Below are positions 1 to 10,028 of a DNA stretch of 64,000 nt, piece after piece. Numbering within the stretch: the first letter of the stretch is position 1; every line of letters starts with the position of its first letter. Origin of the DNA: Saccharum officinarum (Eukaryota > Streptophyta > Magnoliopsida > Poales > Poaceae); assembly GCA_020631735.1 (NCBI GenBank), contig CM036201.1:72745253-72809252 (forward strand), written 5' to 3'. The position numbers and the translations under genes were made by a program. Under the pieces are notes generated by a model. The model was not told where the DNA came from. It saw only the letters and a list, made by a program, of their open reading frames with translations, and made no database searches.

Positions 1-2357
1 GCCCATACACCACGCGGAAGGGAGTATCCCGCAGCGAGGACTGGTACGCCGTGTTGAAGAGGAATTCTGCCCATGGCAGCCACCGGAACCACTCGCGCGG
101 CCTGTCCCCAGTCAAGCACCGCAGGTACATGATGATGACGCGGTTGGCTGACTCAGACTGCCCGTCAGACTGGGGGTGGAACGCCGTAGTCATCTGCAGC
201 TTAGTGCCCATCAGCCGCATGAGTTCCTGCCAAAACGTGGACGTGAACACCGTATCCCGGTCGGAGACCAGGGACTGTGGAACGCCGTGGAGTCGCACAA
301 TGTCGGCGAAGAAGGCTTGGGCGACGGATTCAGCAGAGTACGGGTGCGCCAAGGGAATAAAGTGACAGTACTTGCTGAACTTGTCGACGACGGTGAGGAT
401 CACCGACTTGCCGCGGACTCGGGGGAGTGCCTCCACAAAGTCGAGCGCCACATCAGTCCACACGCCCTGGGGTACAGGCAGCGGCATAAGGAGGCCCGCC
501 GGGTGCACGTGCTCAGACTTGTAGCGCTGGCAGATCACACATGTGCGCACCTTGTCCTGCACAAGCTTCTTCATGTTAGGAAAATGGAAGTCGCGACGCA
601 GCCGGTGGAGCGTTCGCTGGACACCCTCATGCCCGTCCTCATGGGTGGCGCTCAGCACTTCCTGCAGGAGTGGGGAGTCTGCTGGAATGTACAGACGCCC
701 AGCAAACTGCACCATGCCGTCCACCACAGACCATGGCGCCTGTCTCTGACCAGTAGCCAGCTCTGCGTGGAGGGCAACCAACGCAGGGTGTTCGCACTGC
801 GCTTGCCGGAGCCTGTCGAGGAAGTTGAAACGCGGTGCGGAGAGGGCGAGGAGTTCCCCGTCAACGGTGTCGCGCCTGGACAGCGCGTCAGCTGCTGCGT
901 TCGTCGCGCCCGGCTTGTACTCGACGGCGAAGTCGAAGCCCAGCAGCTTGCCAACCCAATGGTGTTGGGGAATGGTGGCCAAGCGCTGGTCCAGCAGGTA
1001 TTTGAGGCTGTAATGATCAGTCTTGACGCAGAAACGGCGACCCCATAGGTACGGCCGCCAGTGCCGGACGGCTTGGACCAAGCCGATGAGTTCGCGCTCG
1101 TAGGCCGCCAAAGCCCGGTGTCGGGGCGCCACGGGACGGCTGAAGAAGGCGAGCGGGTGACCCTCCTGCATGAGGACAGCACCGAACCCATGGGACGACG
1201 CGTCGCATTCGACGACGAATGGCCGGTCGAAGTTCGGCATGGCGAGCACCGGCGCCGTGGTGACCGCGGCCTTGAGGGCGAGGAAGGCCGCTTCCGCCTC
1301 GGGTCCCCAAGCGAAGCCCTCCTTCTTGAGGAGAACGGTGAGCGGCGCTGCGATGGAGCCGTAGTTGTTGATGAACTTGCGGTAGTATCCCGCCAAGCCG
1401 AGGAACCCGCGTACCGCCCGCGCAGAGCGAGGTACCGGCCAGTCGTGAATGGCCTGCACCTTGGCGGGGTCCATGGCCACGCCTGCCGCCGAAATCGTGT
1501 GGCCGAGGTAGGCGACTGAGATGACCCCGAACGCACACTTGGAGCGCTTGACGAAGAGGGTGTGCTGGCGGAGCGCGCTGAGGACGGCGCGAAGGTGGCG
1601 AAGATGGTCAGCCCAGGACTTGCTGTAAATCAAGATGTCGTCAAAGAAAACAAGTACAAATCTGCGGAGGAATGGCCGCAGGACATCATTCATGAGCGCC
1701 TGGAATGTCGCCGGAGCGTTGCACAGCCCGAACGGCATCACCAAGAACTCGTATAGGCCGTCGTGTGTCCGGAACGCCGTCTTGTGGATGTCGTCCGGCC
1801 TCATGCGCACCTGGTGATACCCGAGCGCAAGTCAAGCTTGGTGAAGAACTTGGCGCCGTGGAGTTCATCCAAGAGCTCGTCGACCACCGGGATCGGGAAG
1901 GCGTCCTTGACGGTCATGGCGTTGAGGGCGCGGTAGTCGACGCAGAATCGCCACGACCCATCCGGCTTCTTGACGAGGAGGACCGGAGAGGAAAACGCCG
2001 AGTCGCTGCGACGTACAGTGCCCTGCTCGATCATGGCAGCGCACTGTTTCTCCAGCTCGTCCTTGTGGGCAGCCGGATATCTGTAGGGCCGCACTGCCAC
2101 CGGTGTCGCGTCGGGCTTGAGGACGATGCGGTGCGACCTGCTGCGTTCCGGCGGCAGCCCTTGGGGGGTGGCGAACACATCGGCGAAGGCGTCGAGCAGC
2201 TCGTCGAGAAGAGGTTCCGCTGCTGTAGTAGTGTGCAGGCGCGGTGGAGGGGCAGGAGCCATGCTGCGCCAGCACACCTGCTGGTCCCCAGCCGTGAATG
2301 CCATGGTACCGGCAGCCAGGTTCCAGACCACGTCGCCCAGGGTGGCCAGCCAGTGTG
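1..2357 (-). pseudogene. Ty3/gypsy pol: reverse transcriptase, RNase H, integrase (open at window edge)
   Basis: Minus-strand translation shows the RT entry region ([19 protein letters not shown], about 2000-1925), then the catalytic FFDDILIY motif (about 1650-1620). RNase H follows (VVECDASSHGFGAVL, about 1215-1170). A zinc-binding segment and an integrase core come next: ALDFVE, VSDRD, then HPQSDGQSES, which supply the expected D, D and E. From about 1817 the frame stays open to base 1, so the C-terminus lies outside the window. One base appears lost near 1820, directly after the LDLRSG motif, which shifts the frame. The catalytic residues are intact. Confidence 0.9.
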
Positions 2358-2709
2358 TGATGGATAAGTCTCTGTGGCTGGTGGTTGTAGGGCTGCTGCA
2401 CACTGCAGCACATGATCTTTGTGTCCAGCATCTTTTGACTGCTTTTAGGACAGCAGTTAGCATCTAGGACAGCATCTGCTTTTAGGACAGCAGTTGGCAT
2501 CTAGGACAGCATCTTAGACTAGCATCTTGGCATATGCTTGGCTGGCTAGCAGCCTATAAATATGTATCCCCAACCCCTCAGGTTGGCATGGCATTGTTTG
2601 AGTTTGTGTGAGAAATAAACCAGAAAATTGTCCCAACTCCTAGTGTCATCCTCTCTCGATGAGAGTAAGGATTCAGCTACTACCAAGAGTGCGAATCCAG
2701 CGACTAACA
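2358..2709 (+). repeat. copia-1 5' LTR (352 bp)
   Basis: It starts TGATGGATAAG and ends GCGACTAACA. A TATA-like box (TATAAATATG, near 2555) and a poly(A)-type AATAAA (near 2613) are visible. Apart from one 13-bp indel it equals the copy at 7808-8172. Confidence 0.96.
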
Positions 2710-2711
2710 AG

Positions 2712-2725
2712 TGGTATCCGAGCCG
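2712..2725 (+). other. copia-1 primer binding site
   Basis: TGGTATCCGAGCCG begins two bases after the LTR and is close to the TGGTATCAGAGC complement of the initiator-Met tRNA 3' end used by most plant copia elements. Confidence 0.85.
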
Positions 2726-2857
2726 TACTATCCTGTAGCCTGAGCATCTCCTGTTCTTCTCCTTCCCCGGCCTCGCAGCAGCCCCAACCGCAGCCGGTAG
2801 CAGCAGCAGCTCCGGCTGCCCCTGCTCTCCACACAGCAGCCCCCTCGATAGCGCGCC

Positions 2858-5128
2858 ATGTCCGCAGGCCAGTCTCAGGGCTCGGTCGCCTCGAGCGCGC
2901 GGCGTCGGCAGGAGGCCGACCTCGCCGCGGCAGAGAAGCGCGAGCGAGCGGCAGCAGATGCCGCTGCAGCAGCGGCAAGGGCATCGAGGCTGGCAGCAGC
3001 GGAGCTAGCAGCAGCTAGAGCGGAGGTGGAAGCAGCGGCGGCGGCGGATGCAGCGCGTGCAGCAGCAGCGGAGGTCGAGGTTCTACGCGGCAGCAACAGC
3101 AGCTCCATCGCTGCTGATGATAGCGCCGACGCGGACCTCGAGCTGCTGGAGAGGGAGGCATCGCGAGGGCGAGCGGCGCAGTGGGCAGCCGCGCACGCCC
3201 ACGAGCGCGGCGGCAGCCCAGACAGGCGCAGACACGCCGGCGGCGCTCCTGAACGAGGCGCGCATGGCGGTGGCGCTCCTGGAGGAGGCGCGCATGGCGG
3301 CGGCGGACGGGTCGACGGAGAGCGCGGCCTTCATAGGCAGCGCGGCTCTCTCTCCCCGGTTCGGTACCGTGGTCACCACGAGTACCAGGCTGTCGACGGA
3401 CGGGTCGACGGAGAGCGCGGCCTTCACAGGCAGCGCGGCTCTCTCTCCCCGGTTCGGTACCGTGGTCTCCACGAGTACCAGGCTGTCGTCAGGGACGTCG
3501 GCCCCGGCGGCGGGTGGCCTACCCTCACCAAGACCAACTATGTTGAGTGGGCTGCGGTGATGAGGGTGAAGCTCCAGGTGCGGCATATGTGGGATGCAGT
3601 CCGGTACGGCGACGTCGACTACGACCAAGATCGACGGGCGCTGGATGCTCTCATTGCTGCAGTCCCGCCCGAGATGCAGTTTTCGCTTACCAGCAAGCGG
3701 ACTGCCAAGGAGGCTTGGGACGCCATCGCTGCAGCACGCATCGGCAGCGACCGCGCCCGCAAGTCCACACTGCAGGCACTTCGCAAGGAGTGGGAGAACC
3801 TGGCCTTCAAGCCAGGTGAGGACGTTGATGACTTTGCTCTCCGTCTCAACTCTCTGTTGCAGAAGTTGGTGCAGTTCGGCGACGACACCTACGGCGAGGA
3901 GAGAGCTGTTGAGAAGCTCTTCCGCTGCGTCCCCGAGAAGTACAAGCAGATGGCTCGCTCAATCGAGTCTCTGCTGGACCTCTCCACGATGACGATCGAG
4001 GAGGCGTTGGACCGCCTCAAGGTCGTTGACAGCGATGAGCCACAGCGCCTCTCGGGACCCGTCACCATTGGCGGGAAGCTCCTCCTCACTCGGGAGCAGT
4101 GGGCTGCCGGCCAAGGTGACAGGAAGAAGGGGGAGCCTTCTTCCACGACAGGCAGCCGCAAGCGTGGCAAGCGTGGCAAGCCGCGCAAAGACGCCCAGGC
4201 AGGGGCGCGAGGACGTGCCGAGGGTGATGATCGTGGAGGCGCCCAGGGCGGCGCCGCTGGCAAGCAAAAGCCAGCACGAGGCGACCCTTGCTACAACTGC
4301 GGCAAGCTTGGTCATTGGGCCAAGGATTGTCGACAGCCACGACGTGGCCAGGCCCACGTCGCGCAGGCGGAGGAGGAGGAGCAGCCGGCTCTGTTCATTG
4401 CTCATGCGAGCATCGAACTACCTCCAGCGGCACCGGCCGCAACGGCTCTCCTCCACCTTGACGAGCCAAAAGCACACGCCCTCCTCGACGACAGCTCCGG
4501 CAACGACAAGGCCGACGGGTGGTGCCTTGACACCGGCGCCACCCACCACATGACCGGGCGGCGGGAGTTCTTCACCGAGTTCGACCCAAGCGTTCGAGGC
4601 ACCGTCAAGTTCGGCGACGCCTCCGCTGTGGAGATCAAGGGCGTCGGCTCTGTCGTCTTCGTCGCCAAGACTGGCGAGCACAGGCTGCTCACCGGTGTCT
4701 ACTACATCCCCGCGTTGAGGAACTCCATCATCAGCTTGGGACAGCTGGATGAGAGCGGATCGCGCGTGGAGATCGAGCACGGGGTGCTGCGCATCTGGGA
4801 TCATCGACACCGGCTCCTGGTCAAGGTCAACAGGAGCAACCGCCTCTACGTCCTTCACGCACAGGTGGCACAACCTCTTTGTCTTGCAGCCCGCCGCGAC
4901 GACGACGCTTGGAGGTGGCACGAGCGCTTTGGGCACCTCAACTTTGAGGCCCTAAGGCAGCTCGGCAGCAAGGACATGGTGCGGGGCATGCCGCACGTCG
5001 ACCACGTGGAGCAGTTCTGCGACACCTGCGTCCTCACCAAGCTGCGGCGGCTCCCTTTCCCTCGCCAGGCAAGCTTCCGCGCCAAGGAGAAGCTGGAGCT
5101 CGTACACGGTGACCTCTGTGGCCCGTGA
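2858..5128 (+). CDS. copia-1 GAG, protease and integrase N-terminus
   Basis: The 756-residue frame starts at the first ATG after the primer site. Residues about 1-130 are Ala/Arg/Gly-rich, helical and low-complexity, and include a 31-residue tandem repeat (about residues 150-211). The GAG/UBN2 domain begins at about residue 225 (WPTLTKTNYVEW). A CCHC zinc knuckle (CYNCGKLGHWAKDC) lies at about 478-491 and the protease site (CLDTGATHHM) at about 556. The GAG-pre-integrase zinc site (HERFGH) is near 690. The frame ends inside the integrase core at TGA 5126-5128. Pol continues at once in the -1 frame. Because the break lies inside integrase, a mutation or consensus error is likelier than programmed frameshifting. 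Confidence 0.9.
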   Translation: MSAGQSQGSVASSARRRQEADLAAAEKRERAAADAAAAAARASRLAAAELAAARAEVEAAAAADAARAAAAEVEVLRGSNSSSIAADDSADADLELLEREASRGRAAQWAAAHAHERGGSPDRRRHAGGAPERGAHGGGAPGGGAHGGGGRVDGERGLHRQRGSLSPVRYRGHHEYQAVDGRVDGERGLHRQRGSLSPVRYRGLHEYQAVVRDVGPGGGWPTLTKTNYVEWAAVMRVKLQVRHMWDAVRYGDVDYDQDRRALDALIAAVPPEMQFSLTSKRTAKEAWDAIAAARIGSDRARKSTLQALRKEWENLAFKPGEDVDDFALRLNSLLQKLVQFGDDTYGEERAVEKLFRCVPEKYKQMARSIESLLDLSTMTIEEALDRLKVVDSDEPQRLSGPVTIGGKLLLTREQWAAGQGDRKKGEPSSTTGSRKRGKRGKPRKDAQAGARGRAEGDDRGGAQGGAAGKQKPARGDPCYNCGKLGHWAKDCRQPRRGQAHVAQAEEEEQPALFIAHASIELPPAAPAATALLHLDEPKAHALLDDSSGNDKADGWCLDTGATHHMTGRREFFTEFDPSVRGTVKFGDASAVEIKGVGSVVFVAKTGEHRLLTGVYYIPALRNSIISLGQLDESGSRVEIEHGVLRIWDHRHRLLVKVNRSNRLYVLHAQVAQPLCLAARRDDDAWRWHERFGHLNFEALRQLGSKDMVRGMPHVDHVEQFCDTCVLTKLRRLPFPRQASFRAKEKLELVHGDLCGP
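3306..3491 (+). repeat. 93-bp tandem duplication inside copia-1 gag
   Basis: Two nearly identical 93-bp units (3306-3398 and 3399-3491) encode a duplicated 31-residue segment (RVDGERGLHRQRGSLSPVRY...). The length is a multiple of three, so the frame is kept. The repeat lies between the low-complexity N-terminus and the GAG domain. Confidence 0.9.
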
Positions 5129-7917
5129 CACCGGCTACACCTGGAGGCCGGCGCTACTTCCTCCTCCTCGTCGACGACATGTCCCGCTACATGTGGGCTG
5201 TCCTGCTCGACGCCAAGGCAGCCGCGGTGGACGCCATCAAGCGTCTTCAAGCTGCTGCGGAGGCGGAGTGCGGCCGCAAGCTTCGGGTCCTACGCACGGA
5301 CAACGGCGGCGAGTTCACGGCGGCCGAGTTCGCGGCGTACTGCGCCGATGAGGGGATCCACCGCCACTTCTCCGCGCCGTACACTCCGCAGCAGAACGGC
5401 GTCGTCGAGCGCCGCAACCAGACGGTGGTGGCCACCGCCCGTGCCCTCCTCAAGCAGAGAGGGATGCCGGCGATCTACTGGGGTGAGGCGGTGATGACTG
5501 CCGTTCACTTGCTCAACCGCTCCCCCACCAAGGCCCTCGACGACAAGACGCCATACGAGGCCTGGCACGGGCGCAAGCCCGCGGTGAGCCACCTTCGCGT
5601 CTTCGGCTGCCTGACCTTCGTCAAGGAGCTCAACCACGTCGGCAAGCTCGACGACCGGAGCACGCCAGGGGTCTTCATCGGCTACGCGGAGGGCTCCAAG
5701 GCCTACCGCGTCCTCGACCCTGCGACACGACGCGTGCGCATCACGCGTGACGTCGTGTTCGACGAGGGGCGAAGTTGGACGTGGGGCAAGATGGTGGATG
5801 ACGACTCGACTCCGACGACCAGCGATTTCGTCGTCGACTACGTCCACTTCAAGGAGGCGGGGGGAGCTAGCAGCTCGTCCTCACCGAGCTCGCCTACCCC
5901 ACCACCTTGTTCGCCACCACCTCCGGCGAGTCCTTCACCACCGCCACCACCAGCTCCGGCAAGTCCACAGGCTCCGGCGAGTCCACCACCAGCACCGCCG
6001 GCCACGCCTCGCTCTCCTACACCGGACCCTACCTCTTCAGGCTTGGCACCGGCAGCTTCGGCCCACGACGAGCAGCGCACAGTGGAGTTCGCAACTCCGC
6101 TGTCCAACGACGAGGATCGCATCGACGCCTACCACGGCGGCGAGCCTCTGCGCTACCGTACCGTGGACAACCTCCTCGGCGAGCAGCCGGTCCCTGGACT
6201 GGCTCAACACGACTTTGAGGCGGAGCTGCACCTCGCACAGGACGATGGCGAGCCTCGTTCCTTCGCCGAGGCGGAGAGGGACGCGGCATGGCGTGCCGCG
6301 ATGCAGATGGAGATGGACGCCGTCGAGCGGAACAAGATGTGGGAGCTGGCCGATCTTCCAGCCGGCCACCACGCCATCTCTCTCAAGTGGGTCTTCAAGC
6401 TCAAGAAGGACGAGACCGGAGAGGTGATCAAGCACAAGGCGCGTCTGGTGGCGCGCGGCTTCGTCCAGCAAGAAGGAATCGACTTCGACGACGCCTTCGC
6501 GCCCGTTGCACGGATGGAGTCCGTGCGACTCCTCCTTGCGCTAGCTGCCCAGGAGGGCTGGCGTGTCCATCACATGGATGTCAAGTCGGCGTTCCTTAAT
6601 GGCGACTTGAAGGAGGAGGTCTACGTGCATCAGCTGCCGGGATTTGCGATTCCCGGCAAGGAGGGCAAGGTGCTTCGCCTGCGCAAGGCCCTCTATGGCT
6701 TGCGACAGGCACCGAGGGCGTGGAATGCCAAGCTGGATTCCACGCTGAAGGGGATGGGCTTCGAGCAAAGCCCACACGAGGCGGCCATCTACCGGCGGGG
6801 CAGCGGAGGAAAGGCCCTGCTGGTAGGCGTCTACGTCGACGACTTGGTGATCACCGGCACCAAGGAGGTGGAGATCGAGGCGTTCAAGGAGAAGATGAGG
6901 GCGACTTTCCAGATGAGCGACTTGGGCCCTCTCTCCTACCTGGGGATCGAGGTCCACCAGGACAGCTCCGGCACCTCTCTTCGCCAGACTGCCTACGCCA
7001 AGCGCATTGTGGAGCTAGGCGGTCTCACCGACTGCAACCCAGCCCACACTCCTATGGAGGAGAGGCTGAGGCTGAGTCGGGAGAGTACGGAGGAGGAGGT
7101 GGACGCGACGCAGTACCGGCGCATTGTGGGCAGCCTTCGCTACCTTGTCCACACGCGACCGGACTTGGCGTTCGCCGTCGGCTACGTCAGTCGGTTCATG
7201 CAGCGACCGACGGCGGAGCACCAGCAGGCCGTGAAGAGGATCCTCCGCTACGTCGCAGGCACCTCCGACTACGGCTTGCACTACCCGAGGTGCCCCGGTG
7301 CGGCACATTTCATCGGGTACAGCGACAGCGACCACGCCGGCGACATCGACACGAGCAAGAGCACCAGCGGGACGCTGTTCTTCCTCGGCAAGTGTCCGAT
7401 CAGCTGGCAGTCGGTCAAGCAGCAGGTGGTGGCTCTGTCCAGCTGCGAGGCAGAGTACATCGCAGCCACTACCGTTGCTACTCAGGCCTTGTGGCTGGCT
7501 CGGCTGCTTGGCGATCTCCTTGGCAGAGATGCAGAGGCGGTGGAGCTCAGGGTGGACAGCAAGTCCGCCTTGGCTTTGGCAAAGAATCCTGTCTTCCACG
7601 AGCGCAGCAAGCACGTCCGGGTGAGGTACCACTTCATCAGAAGCTGCCTGGAGGAAGGGAGTGTCCGGGCCAACTACATCAACACCCAAGACCAGCTCGC
7701 CGACTTCCTGACCAAGTCTCTCGGGCGGGTCAAGTTTCAGGAACTTCGCGCCAGGATCGGGATGGCCCAGATACCTCACAGGAGCCACACAAGACTTAGG
7801 GGGAGAGTGATGGATAAGTCTCTGTGGCTGGTGGTTGTAGGGCTGCTGCACACTGCAGCACATGATCTTTGTGTCCAGCATCTTTTGACTGCTTTTAGGA
7901 CAGCAGTTAGCATCTAG
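5125..7917 (+). CDS. copia-1 integrase, reverse transcriptase and RNase H
   Basis: This frame carries the integrase core (LLLVDD at about residue 13, LRTDNGGEF at about 57, then VERRN) and a Pro/Ser-rich linker at about 250-305. RT starts near 412 (LKWVFKLKKDE) and has the YVDD catalytic motif near 569. RNase H shows GYSDSDHAGD near 731, SCEAEY near 772 and VDSKSAL near 810. All catalytic motifs are intact. The frame has no stop before the 3' LTR and runs about 36 codons into it, ending at 7917. With the identical LTRs, this suggests an element active recently, apart from the single break at 5125-5128. Confidence 0.92.
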   Translation: MTPATPGGRRYFLLLVDDMSRYMWAVLLDAKAAAVDAIKRLQAAAEAECGRKLRVLRTDNGGEFTAAEFAAYCADEGIHRHFSAPYTPQQNGVVERRNQTVVATARALLKQRGMPAIYWGEAVMTAVHLLNRSPTKALDDKTPYEAWHGRKPAVSHLRVFGCLTFVKELNHVGKLDDRSTPGVFIGYAEGSKAYRVLDPATRRVRITRDVVFDEGRSWTWGKMVDDDSTPTTSDFVVDYVHFKEAGGASSSSSPSSPTPPPCSPPPPASPSPPPPPAPASPQAPASPPPAPPATPRSPTPDPTSSGLAPAASAHDEQRTVEFATPLSNDEDRIDAYHGGEPLRYRTVDNLLGEQPVPGLAQHDFEAELHLAQDDGEPRSFAEAERDAAWRAAMQMEMDAVERNKMWELADLPAGHHAISLKWVFKLKKDETGEVIKHKARLVARGFVQQEGIDFDDAFAPVARMESVRLLLALAAQEGWRVHHMDVKSAFLNGDLKEEVYVHQLPGFAIPGKEGKVLRLRKALYGLRQAPRAWNAKLDSTLKGMGFEQSPHEAAIYRRGSGGKALLVGVYVDDLVITGTKEVEIEAFKEKMRATFQMSDLGPLSYLGIEVHQDSSGTSLRQTAYAKRIVELGGLTDCNPAHTPMEERLRLSRESTEEEVDATQYRRIVGSLRYLVHTRPDLAFAVGYVSRFMQRPTAEHQQAVKRILRYVAGTSDYGLHYPRCPGAAHFIGYSDSDHAGDIDTSKSTSGTLFFLGKCPISWQSVKQQVVALSSCEAEYIAATTVATQALWLARLLGDLLGRDAEAVELRVDSKSALALAKNPVFHERSKHVRVRYHFIRSCLEEGSVRANYINTQDQLADFLTKSLGRVKFQELRARIGMAQIPHRSHTRLRGRVMDKSLWLVVVGLLHTAAHDLCVQHLLTAFRTAVSI
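7798..7807 (+). other. copia-1 polypurine tract
   Basis: A purine run (AGGGGGAGAG type) directly abuts the 3' LTR, as needed for plus-strand priming. Confidence 0.8.
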
Positions 7918-8172
7918 GACAGCATCTGCTTTTAGGACAGCAGTTGGCATCTAGGACAGCATCTTAGACTAGCATCTTAGACTAGCATCTTGGCATATGC
8001 TTGGCTGGCTAGCAGCCTATAAATATGTATCCCCAACCCCTCAGGTTGGCATGGCATTGTTTGAGTTTGTGTGAGAAATAAACCAGAAAATTGTCCCAAC
8101 TCCTAGTGTCATCCTCTCTCGATGAGAGTAAGGATTCAGCTACTACCAAGAGTGCGAATCCAGCGACTAACA
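7808..8172 (+). repeat. copia-1 3' LTR (365 bp)
   Basis: It is identical to the 5' LTR except for a 13-bp tandem duplication (TTAGACTAGCATC) near 7965-7990. This accounts exactly for the length difference of 365 versus 352 bp. Confidence 0.96.
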
Positions 8173-9467
8173 GTGTGTTCCCAGCACCACGTCATAACCG
8201 GCCAGGGGCATGATGTAGAGGTCGACCGCGAATTGCCGGTTGTCGATGACGATGGTCGCTTGGCGGAGGACCCCCGGGCAGGCGACGCGTTCGCCGTTGG
8301 CCACGGTGGCTGTAAGACGAGGCCGCGGCTCGATAGGCAGCCCGGCCCGCTGTGCAGCCTCCTCGCCGATGAAGCAGTGGGTGGAACCCGTGTCGACGAG
8401 GGCAACGAAGGACGCTGCGCCCACCTGCACACGCAACTGAATGGTGCTGCTCACCGGAACGCCCACGACTGCGTGTAGGGAGAAAACGGGCGCCTCCTCA
8501 GGGGCCTCGTCCTCGGCGAGTTCGACGCCGTCGATGAAGAAGATGCGGCGACACACCCGGTTATGACCCCGGGAATATGGCTCAGTGCAGTTGTAGCAGA
8601 GGCCGAGTCGACGCCGTTCCGCCTGCTCCTCTGTTGACAAGCGCTTGGTCTGGTTGGTTGCCACCCGGGCCTGCGGCGCTGGTGGTGGCGCGGGCAGCGC
8701 CTGGATAGGTGGCGCCTGTGGAACGGGCGCTGGGAGTGCTGCCACTGGTGGTGGTGCTTGCCGTGGCGCCGGGAGAGGCAGGATGGCGCGCTGTGCAGTC
8801 TTGGGCGGGGCAGTGTTGAGGCGGTCAAGTTCGACCAGCTCCAACTGGCGTGCCAAACTCATGGCTGCAGCGAGCGACTCCGGCGCGTGGATGCGCACTT
8901 GATGACTGAGCGGGGCCAGCAAGCCACCAGTATAGAGTTGCACCCGCTGGTTTTCATCGAGGCGACCCGCGCGGGCAGGAGGGCCTGGAAGCGATTGGAG
9001 TACTCCTCGACGGTCCCCGTGCGGCGACACTCGGAGAGCTCGAACAATGGTGCAGATCGCAGGGCTGGACCAAATCGCAGGTGGAGGAGGTCCCGGAAGC
9101 GACCCCAGGGCGGCGTGCCCTCATCTTCCTGCAGCTGGATGAACCACAGCTGGGCGACGTCCTCGAGGTTGTATGAGGCCATCCACACGCGCTCCTCCGG
9201 CAATGTGCGTTGCTGTCGGAAGTAAGACTCACACTTGTTGATGAAGAGGAGCGGGTCAGACTTGCCGTCGAAGCGGGGAAAATCAAGCTTCTGGAACCGG
9301 GGAGGCCTGTCCAGATCGCGGCCAGACTCGGTGCGAGGGCCACCACCGCTGGGCGACGACGAACCAGACTGCTCCTTCAGCGCAGCCATCTCAGACTTCA
9401 GGGTGGACATCTCGGTCTTGAAGCCTTGCAGCATCTCGATCACATCCTTGAGCGTGGGTTCGGCCAT
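8173..9467 (-). pseudogene. Ty3/gypsy gag and protease
   Basis: The start is taken at the ATG whose first base is 9467 (MAEPTLKDVIEML). A coiled coil-like segment of about 35 residues follows, then the retrotransposon gag domain (RFQKLDFPRFDGKSDP, then the EERVWMASYNLEDVAQLW region). A C-x2-C-type zinc knuckle remnant (CYNC) lies near 8600. The aspartic protease carries DTGSTHCFIG near 8395. A one-base loss near 8975 moves gag from one frame to another inside the RFQALLPAR stretch. The frame stops at copia-1 just after the protease motif VVLGTH and resumes at 2357 with WLATLGD, so copia-1 entered one continuous pol gene. Confidence 0.9.
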
Positions 9468-9574
9468 GGTGGACGCGGTGGAAGATTGAGGGGAAGGTGG
9501 TGGGCTGGGCGGTTCGGTGGCAGGGAAAGTGGAGGAGGATTGGGCAGACGAGGATCGACGGCGTGATACCAGGT

Positions 9575-9994
9575 TGTCAAGGGCGTTAGGGCCCAAGGAC
9601 GCCGGACCTTGACTACGTAGTTCGTAGCTCCGGTCCGTGGTAACTGGCAGGGTTATACCCCCGTGCCTAGATCTCGTCGAGGCAGGGTTATGCCCCCTGG
9701 CCGCCGGCTTGAGGTAGGAGAATAGGAGAGAATTGGTGATAATTCTTGATTGATCTCAATTCTGTTTACATCCCTATCTATAGCCATCGGCTGGCCCATA
9801 AGGAGCAACAAACTCCACTAATTAAGGGCTAACTGAAATAGAAACTAATCTCCTACTTTCCTCCTTAGCCACTAATCTCAGCTGGGCCCTGCACGTTGCC
9901 CTGCATGGCCTGCGCGCGCTGAGCAGCGCGTTCCTGGGCGCGGCGTACATCACGGGCCCTATGGCGCCTCGTGTATGTGCGCCCACACATGACA
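9575..9994 (-). repeat. Ty3/gypsy 5' LTR
   Basis: The 420-bp segment begins TGTC and ends GACA, a perfect 4-bp terminal inversion. It lies just upstream of gag on the minus strand. A likely primer binding site (TGGTATCACGCC on the minus strand, about 9571-9560) starts three bases inside the element. The mate LTR is outside the window, so the boundary and the target duplication (GGCAT after 9994) cannot be confirmed here. Confidence 0.75.
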
Positions 9995-10028
9995 GGCATT
10001 AGTTTCTAACCCCTTTTATCATTTGCAG

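Larger units (their letters stand above)
2358..8172 (+). mobile_element. Ty1/copia LTR retrotransposon (copia-1), complete and very young
   Basis: The element is 5815 bp long and is bounded by TGATGG...ACTAACA LTRs and a perfect 5-bp target duplication, GTGTG, at 2353-2357 and 8173-8177. The two LTRs are identical except that the 3' copy has an extra 13-bp repeat. By the usual LTR-clock argument it inserted recently. The coding order GAG-PR-IN-RT-RH is that of copia. The insertion splits the pol gene of a minus-strand gypsy element. Confidence 0.96.
1..9994 (-). mobile_element. Ty3/gypsy LTR retrotransposon, partial, split by copia-1
   Basis: Reading on the minus strand, the element runs LTR (9994-9575), gag and protease (9467-8173), then after the copia-1 insertion RT, RNase H and integrase (2357-1). 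The domain order PR-RT-RH-IN is that of Ty3/gypsy. The left end with the 3' LTR lies outside the window. It sits in an intron of the methyltransferase gene that resumes at 10029. Single-base losses near 8975 and 1820 break the reading frame, so this copy is probably not autonomous unless these are assembly errors. Confidence 0.93.

Noticed and set aside
652..1538. Long Arg/Ser/Gly-rich open frames on the minus strand and their plus-strand counterparts
   Set aside because: They are off-frame shadows of GC-rich gypsy pol. The true frame shows RT, RNase H and integrase motifs and runs open to the window edge.
5119..5130. Programmed -1 frameshift between copia-1 gag and pol
   Set aside because: The break lies inside the integrase core, no slippery heptamer is evident, and copia elements usually encode one polyprotein.
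6720..7799. A 359-codon plus-strand open frame and a 311-codon minus-strand frame (7015-7950)
   Set aside because: Both overlap copia-1 RT/RNase H in other frames, have no domain pattern and are explained by high GC.
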